NCBI GenBank assembly: GCA_010645155.1
Contig: JAAGOF010000185.1
Coordinates: 229,274-293,273 of the forward strand
From: Tigriopus japonicus
Taxonomy: Eukaryota; Arthropoda; Copepoda; Harpacticoida; Harpacticidae
DNA: 64,000 nucleotides
Direction of reading: 5' to 3'
The notes under the pieces were generated by a model that worked only from the letters and a program-made list of their open reading frames with translations, was not told where the DNA came from and ran no database searches. The number at the start of each line of letters is the position of its first letter. The stretch's first letter is position 1. The translations under genes were made by a program, and so were the position numbers. This document shows, one piece after another, positions 38,101-47,100 of this stretch.

Positions 38101-41100
38101 GCATCTGACAGTTTTAAGAACACTTCTCTTTGAGCCTTCCTCCCTCACATCCCTTCGAAAAGAGCAAGAAAAAGAGAAAAAAAAATCAATGTTCTTTTTA
38201 CAATGCTTGGTGAATGTGTCTTTCCTCCGGAAATCAAGTTGCACAGATCCAAGTCAAAGGAGCTCGTTCTCTTTCTCTCCAGCAACGTCTACCTAATTAG
38301 AGTCCCCTTGATCGAGGGAGTTGGACTCGTTCGCTCATTAATTACCTCGTTTCCTAGAAAAGGATTCCTTTGTGAAGGCCAATCCAGGTCCATTATGGAA
38401 GAAAGGGATCAAAAGATATTCAATTTCATTAACTCAGACCTGTTTTTCCTTTCTTGTTTCCATCTAGTTCCACGTTGATGAGCTTCATTTGCGAATTGGT
38501 TGAGAGCTCTCCAAGTATTCAGCAACAAGTGATCTCGGGTCGTGGATTTTTGGTGATCTCCCATCTGTTGAGCAAGAGTTCCCGGGATCACCTGACTTTG
38601 GAGCTGCTCCAGACGTTCCTCAAACTCACCAAATACCTCGTCACGTGTCCCTCCAATAACACGGATCTCCTGTTGAAGCAGCTTTTGGACCATTGTCTCT
38701 TCAATCCCGCCCTTTGGATCCACACTCCGGCCAATGTACAAACCAAGTTGTATTCCTATCTCGCCACGGATTTCCTGAGTGATACCCAAATCTATTCGAA
38801 CGTTCGACGAGTCTCGACGGTCCTTCAAACCATGCACACGCTCAAGTATTACTATTGGATCATCAACCCTCACGAACTGAGTGGGATCAATCCCAAAGGA
38901 ACAGGTATGTACGTCGTAGGCAAAGCCCATGATGACCCCTGGGACTTGTTCTTTCACGCGTCATCATTCGGCTCGATTGAAGAGCAAGGGCTCATAGCTT
39001 TTGTAGCATTGAATGAAGCGTGAAAAAGGCGAATTAAAAGTAAGGTATATTGCTAAAAACATATGTCAGCGAAATCAGGGCATGCGATGGAGATTATAAA
39101 ATTGATCCAGACTAAACCTCATTGCGGCTCTAAATGTTTGGAATAACAACAATTGCAAATGCATCAGCGTTGTCGAATACTTAATTTGATGGCAAATTTC
39201 GATTGCTTGATTAAGTAAATCTCTTTTACTGATTCCCGCACACCAAACGTTTAAAAAAAATGAATTTTAATGAATGGATATTAAGTCTAGAAGTACTTTA
39301 AAAATTTCCGCAAAAATGTAATAATAACAATTACCATAAACCAATAATAAGCCAACACCGACTAATATATTCCAGACCTTCCACACAATTACATTATATA
39401 CGTACAAAACAAATACATAATTACCACAAATTACATAGTATGTCCAATGATAAGAAATATCGCAATAAACATTATTATCATTATAAATAATCCACAGTTA
39501 AATCACGATGCAAAAGTTCTTCAAAATATTTTTTTTTTTAATTTTCGCCCCCTGGTTGTCACTTAACATGAAAATGCTCGGTCTTCCAGATGGTCCAAGG
39601 CCTTCTCGCGAGGAGATCAAATCCATCCGATCCTTCATGCTATTATTTGTGAAGCAATTGATCATGATCGGCAATGGCGTCAAAGACGACGAGCTCCAAT
39701 CCATCTTGAACTACGTGACCACGGTGAACGAAGATGAGAACCTCCATGACATCCTCCAAATGCTCATGTCTCTGATGTGCGACCATCCTGCCACACTCGT
39801 TCCGGCCTTTGACACCAAAGGCGGCGTCAAGGCCGTGTTCAAGATGTTAGGCTCGAAATCCCAGACAATCCGATTGCAAGCTCTGAAATTGTTGGGATTC
39901 TTCCTGTCCAGATCTACGCACAAGTAAGATTCAGGTTCGAAGCAAGCGGCTCTGTGTTTGATATGTCTGTGTTTTGGGATTGCAGGCGAAAATACGACGT
40001 GATGAACCCGAACAATTTGTACACTCTGCTTGTGGAAAAACTCCTTCAACGCGAGGAAACCTTGACAGTGGCCACATACAATGTGTTGTACGAGATCCTC
40101 ACCGAGAACGTGGGACAAAGCCTGATTTATGAGAAACATCCTGAACCAGAACCGCATTTCCGTTTGGAGAACCCAAGTAAGAATGGAGGGAGGGAGGCCT
40201 ATTTAGATTCTTTCTGCAGTGCTCTTACGAATTCCCAAGTCCTCTTTAAGATCATTGAGAGGATAAAGGGGCCAATCTAGAGCTAGATGAAATCGTTGCA
40301 CATTTCGGGGTATCGGATCGCTCAAGATTTTGCTTTCATTGATTTTGGGAAATGTGCCACAACTGAAAAAATGATGATTATTCATTTTTTTGGGCCTAGA
40401 CTTGTTCCTAAATGGTGTCTTTTTTCCTTCTAGTGGTCTTGAAAGTTGTGGCATCCCTGATTCGTCAATCCAAACCGAGTCAGAAATTGGAAGAGGTCAA
40501 GAAGTTGTTCCTCTCGGACATGACTTTGCTCTGTAATAATAATCGAGAAAATCGACGAACCGTTTTACAAATGTCCGTGTGGCAAGAATGGCTCATTTCG
40601 ATGGCCTACATTCATCCCAAAAACGCCGAAGAGACCAAAATCTCCGATATGGTCTTCGCTCTTTTCCGCATGTTGCTTCATCATGCCGTGAAATACGAAT
40701 TCGGAGGTTGGCGAGTTTGGGTAGATACCTTGGCCATCGTCCATTCCAAGGTCTCATTTGAGGAGTTCAAATTGCAATTCAACAACGTCTACGACAAATA
40801 TGACAAAAGGCGGACGGATCATCTGACGGATCCGAAACAGAGAGCCAAAAAGCCGGTCTCAACTATCACGGGATTGGCCCAAGATCGAGATGAGATTGAG
40901 GATGAAGACGAGGACGTTGAGACAGAAGAGGGAGCAAGGTCCAAAGAGGTGACCAATGAAGAGGAGGCCTTTGAAGAGTTGTCCTTGGAAGAAGAACGAG
41001 AGGACGAAGAAGAGGAAGAAGAAGGGGATGAAGGAAATCATGATGACGAAGTTGATGCTTTTCCGACTCGAAAACGGTTTCAACTCCCGGATCCAGCCAA

Positions 41101-44100
41101 AGCTACAAATGAAGCAAGTGGGACTCAAGATCCAGATGGTCCTCCAGTGAAGGCCAAGGATCCCAAAAAGGCACCCCCGACCTTCAGTCCTGGTCCATCT
41201 CGGCCTCCATTCCGTATCCCAGAGTTTCGATGGTCATACATCCATCAAAGATTGCTCTCGGATGTGCTCTTTTCGTTGGAAACGGACATCCAAGTGTGGC
41301 GATCGCATTCCACCAAATCTGTGATTGATTTCGTGAACAGTGCTGAGAACGGCATCTTTGTGGTGAACACGGTCCATCTCATCTCACAATTGGCCGACAA
41401 CCTGATTATTGCCTGTGGAGGTCTGTTGCCTTTGTTGGCCTCGGCCACATCTCCAAATGTAAGTACAATATTTATTTTTACTTTGCGAGGATTGGCATTA
41501 AAGTGAAAGAAAGAAAGTGCTTGTTTCTGGAAATGGACGTCTTTGCAAGAAAATCCGGCTATCTCCCTTAATAGAAATACTCATTACACTCTGTTTATTT
41601 TCTGCATAAGATACGTTAATAGCCTCTTATCCACAGTAAGCTTGACAATTATGATAAGCGTCACTAAATTATTGACAGTTTAAAGATAGTATCCTTGAAA
41701 GTAAAGTTTTTAACAATCGCAAGAAATGCGTAATGTAAACATATTGCAGAAAGTGAGTTAGTCACGCAAATGCATAACTTTTTACATACATGAATCAAAA
41801 CTTGATTCGTTTTCAACAATAGGAAAATGGTTCTGTGTAAAGAAGGGCAATATTTAGGGTGCCATGAAACCAATGATACTTACGAAATTAACATATGAAC
41901 ACTGAGAGTATTCGCAAAACGTTTTACATATATTTTGTGACCTTGCGACTCGCGGACACCTAATTTTATTTCCACAATTGTCTCTTTCAGAATGAGCTCG
42001 ATGTATTAGAACCAACCCAAGGAATGCCCATTGAAGTGGCCATCACGTTCCTCCAACGATTGGTCATGATGGCTGATGTGCTAATATTTGCCTCATCATT
42101 GAACTTTGCCGACCTCGAAGCCGAGAAAAACATGTCCTCGGGTGGAATTCTCCGTCAGTGTCTCCGTCTAGTTTGTACTTGCGCCGTCCGGAATTGCCTC
42201 GAATGCAAGGAAAAGGCTTCTGGAGGAGCAGGGGGTCGGGTCATTGTGCCCACACCCTTGGGATTGACCAATGAGGCTCCGGGATCAGGAAAGACTGGGC
42301 CTCCGGCGAGACAATTCAGCAAAGAAGCCCTGAGCAAGGTACACACACATCATGAATGAAGGGGCAAACTTTTTTCTTATCTGTACAAATTTTAACTATT
42401 TCCAGGTTGCAATGGATAGTCTGAAAGTTCAGGCCAGTGGAGTGAAGGATTTGGAGAAACTTCTCCAAGATATGGATGTCAATCGACTTCGGGCCGTGAT
42501 CTATCGAGATGTGGTAAGTGTCCATCATAAATGCTACAATTCACATCAAAAAAAGTCTTTTCATGACACCTGGTCGTTGTAGGAAGAGACAAAACAGGCT
42601 CAGTTCTTATCCTTGGCCGTGGTGTACTTCATCTCGGTATTGATGGTGTCCAAATATCGCGACATCTTGGAGCCTCCAATTCCTGGCGGAAGCAACAATG
42701 GCAACACCCATTCTCGGACTCAATCCGGTAAGACCTCATGTGATGTGTCTTTGTGACAACTCTCCCATTACCTTCGAGAGACAAATACAAGCACTGCACT
42801 CTTGTGGCGATGACGCACTTCTTTCTTATCATCATCATGAAAGCTATTGAACCCCCCACCAATTTCTCGCTGGACTCACCGCATCCGGCATCAACACTGT
42901 ATTCTAGTCACTTTAACCGATTCTCTCGATCTCTTTCTCTCCCTCTCCTCTTGTCTTCTTAAAAAATCAACACTTTGTCCCCCAAAAGGCCCTCGTGGGA
43001 AATGTCCCCCACGGTCTCAGCAGCCTTTCCACGGGTCCGATTGCTCGTGTTACCACCAAAATAACGGGGCAGACTCACTCAGTCCCCCTTCACCCGCCTC
43101 CAATCTTGACGATTACTACGTTTGCGAATGCTCCTCTTGTCGAAATCTGGGCAACTCCGTGGACATTTGTTGCCAATGTTGTGCCTGTTCAGAGGGTGGT
43201 CATCCCCTAAAAAGTCCCAACAATTTCGGCACTCCTGGTCGATATCAGGTTCGATCCGTGGCTTTAACCGGCGAGAGTGACGATACTTTGGAAGTGTGTC
43301 TCAATGAGGAATACGATGAGGATGATCTAGCTTTGGCTCATTCTGTAGCTGAAGGTACGGGAACTTGTGCCGAATGTCGAAACTCGACCACGCCTCCGGA
43401 AAGAGGGCCGTGTTTCACGGGTTGGGCAGGACAGCCCCGCCCTTTGAACTCGATTCGGAGTGCCATTCAAACACGGCATTTCCATCCGAAGATTGGCAGC
43501 AATAACGGTGGGGTACATCATCACCATCATTCTCATGGTTCCGAAGGGATCGTTGGGATGACTAGGGGGAAAGGTAATGTGGAATGTGGAGCAGCTCAAG
43601 CATGAGAACTTCCATCGATGATCCCTCATATCTCGTAGACTCGTACCCAACCCAATCCGAATTGATTCAGTGTCAGTGCTCAATCGATGTATCTCCAGTC
43701 TCTTAGTTGATTTGAACTCTTTCTCTCTCTCTCATTGCATCTTTATTGATATGGTTCCGTGCTAGATATATTTCAGTAATGCTCGTTGGAATGCATGAAT
43801 TCAGTGACAATTTGGGTCGCATGTTAACGCACATAAGATCGATTTGTTTTATAGTATACTCAACTCTGGTCTTACTACATAGCTGGCCTCAAGTATACTT
43901 AACGTGAAACAAATCGATGAGTATAGCAATTGTTGTGTACTCACACAATTTGCCCATGCAATTTCAAAGTAGAGGATAGCTTTGCGAGACCAAAGATAGA
44001 TTTGATACGTTTTTCATGCCAAAACGGGGACATGGAGGGTTTCTGTGACAGATATTTCAAAGCCGAGCTGAATTTCATTGGTACAGTATTTGCAATTATT

Positions 44101-47100
44101 GATAATAATAAAACATAAATGGTGGACCTAGTTCTTTCCTAGTTTTCAAAATTGAAGACAATTTGTCATTTGTGGCTCAAATACACTAAACATATAATAT
44201 GTCATAAGAAAATAGGTCTTGAGAGGTCCCGAAAAAAACAAGATGTCCTCGGAGCTTTCAGAATTAAAGGATACAAAAGGCGTAATCCATAGTTCTATTG
44301 GTATTGAAATTTCCTCGAAAATGTTATTGAAACAGCAGCATTTATTCTTTCAATGTCTTTTTTCGTTTCCGTGGCGAAAACTTGCATCTTAATTACTCGT
44401 TAGGAGAATAACACAAATGAACATATTGGAGCATCTTTTGAATTAAAAGTGATAATTGTAGAGAAAGTCCGGGACACGATCCAATCCGTTTGGTCGTTCT
44501 AGTTATGCTTCCATGAACTCTTGAGAATGTTTAAACCAAATCATATTTTCCTTGAAGCGGCTTATCTATCCGATTTTTTGGCATCAATTTCAAATCGAAA
44601 AAACAGTAGTGTCTCAAACACATGGACTGAAATGACGTTCTTGATAACATGGGAGCGTTGTGGGTTCTTGGGTTGAAGGGTTGAGTTAGAAACTTCGAGA
44701 GTCGTTGGCGAGATGTGACGTATCTAGTCAAGGTTCCCCAATAATACAAACCATTAGGTTAATGGGGCGACCAAGGGATCTCTTTTTTATTTTTAAAACC
44801 ACCACATTCATTATTTAAAATGTACTATTGAGTCCCTAAATAAACATCAAACATCAAGATGGGCAATTTTGGCAGGGCCTTCCATGAGCGCGGCTTATTA
44901 TTCCCGTTGAAGTTTTTTTCTTTTATGCTTTTGCGTAGTTGGTTGATCCGTGGACAAGTCCATTGGTAGGTGTGGCCATTGAGTGATGAGGGATGGATTT
45001 GCAAGCGGAGTCGATGTCTCTTTTTCTGTCTTGTGTCTTTTATTCACAATTTTCTATTCCATTCGTTCGTTGTATCCGGGGGTGGTGGTGTTGAAGGAAG
45101 GCTCATTCATTTGTCTGATTGACGCACTTTTTGATGTTTCCGAGCACGTTGGAAGATGATCAAATCGTTGCTCTCGTCGTTTTCTTCAAGAGTTCCCGCT
45201 TAAAGTTGAATTGGATTCAGTTAGACTTGAAAATCTTTGAGAAATCGACTTTCAGTTCGATTTTGAACGAGTCCGAATTTGGCACTTGTATAATAAATGG
45301 GCTTGAAGTTTAACTGTTTAAGTTCGGATTAACAACACAGGCCCAGTGTTTCTACACAAACAGTTTTTGTTATGGTCAGACAGCTTTTCTCAACGCAGAA
45401 TGTAGCAGATATGGTCAGTTAGGCGTATTTCACCCTCGCTGAAATGGGCGCACTGAGTCACAGCCTCTAATCTAAAGAGCGCGAGTGCAACACAAAGGTG
45501 CACTCGTGCCCTTAGAGTATACTTAAAAATATCTCTGCCGGAAGAGTATACTTATCTCGAGGTTTGTTCAATTATTTCGCATGTTACGACCAAACTAAAA
45601 TTAGAGTATACTCAAGCGCAATTATAGTATACTAAACACCACGAATTAGATGCGTTAACATGCGACCCAATCTTTCGATGCTGACCGTGTCGTGCTTTAA
45701 TTTGGATGTCTTGAAAGTGAAGGGCACATTATAATTCATAGGATTTGACTCGTTTCAGGCTGTGATAAACCCAACTTTGTGGATGAAAGAAGAATGTCCC
45801 ATGACAGCTCCAAAATTCTCAAGGATGACGAATCGAGCATGATGGAAGAAGTCACCGAAAGCGAACTCCAGGTATGATAAAGTACTTACCCCCTTGAGAT
45901 ACTCTTTAACAAGTAATCAACAGAATGTGACTTGTTCTCCGATTAACATCTTCCTTCATCTGCATGGCTTTCTATCTTGACCTTTTGTTTTATATCTCAC
46001 CTTTGATTTGGCCATGGCAGATGGTTTCCTCCTCCACAACTAATTCGGCCAAGTCAGCTACAAGAAGTCCAGGTCAAGTCTCAAACGTGAGCTCAAACTC
46101 GAGTGCAGATGTCACGGATGGTGGGCGGCACTCCAAACGGTCCTCAAGTCGCTCCTCCCCCGCCTCCAACACCAAGGACAAGAAAGAGGTAGCAACCAAC
46201 CTCCTCCCATCACCCAATCACAAGTCATAGAAACACACTAACCACACACATTCACATCAATAGATATTTTTTAGAACTCGCTTCCTTCTTTTCAATCTCT
46301 TAAAGGAATACCTGTTCGATCTGAGGAACTTTGTTAAAATCAATGTGTTCCTTTCAGTTCAATGGAACATCGGCGTCTGAGGACGCTCTTCAGACGTTCC
46401 AAGAGGTCCGATTGGAAGCTGCATCAGAGCCTTCGACTGATGCAGAACGAGGAGAGCGGATGAACGAAGAGATCTCGGTTCTTTCGCCCATGCCCCGCAA
46501 TCCGAATATCGCTCCGACTCATGAGGGTGATACTGAGGCTAGTAAGAACCGCCCGGATGACCTCAATATCAAGACTTTTGCTCCGAGCAAACCGCTACCC
46601 GCTCCAACTCCATCCAGAGAGGCTACTCTCACGCAAAAATTAGAGCAAGCTTTAGGTGAGATTGACCGACCCTCATAATCGGACATCATGGACAGAAATA
46701 CTGATATCTGATTGACCCACCTTTAGGTTCGGTGTGTCCGTTGTTGAGAGAGATCATGGTCGATTTTGCGCCGTTTCTGTCCAAGACCTTGGTGGGATCC
46801 CATGGACAGGATCTCCTAATGGAAGGCAAGGCGATCATGACCTTCAAGAACTCTTCATCCGTGGTGGAATTGGTGATGTTGTTGTGCTCTCAAGAGTGGC
46901 AAAACTCATTGCAAAAACATGCTGGACTGGCCTTCATCGAGCTGATCAATGAAGGTCGACTGTTGTCGCACGCCATGAAAGACCACATTGTACGCGTGGC
47001 CAATGAGGCCGATTTCATATTAAACCGAATGCGTGCGGATGATGTTCTCAAGCATGCCGAATTCGAGACCGCTTGCGGGAACACCTTGTCCGATCGCACT

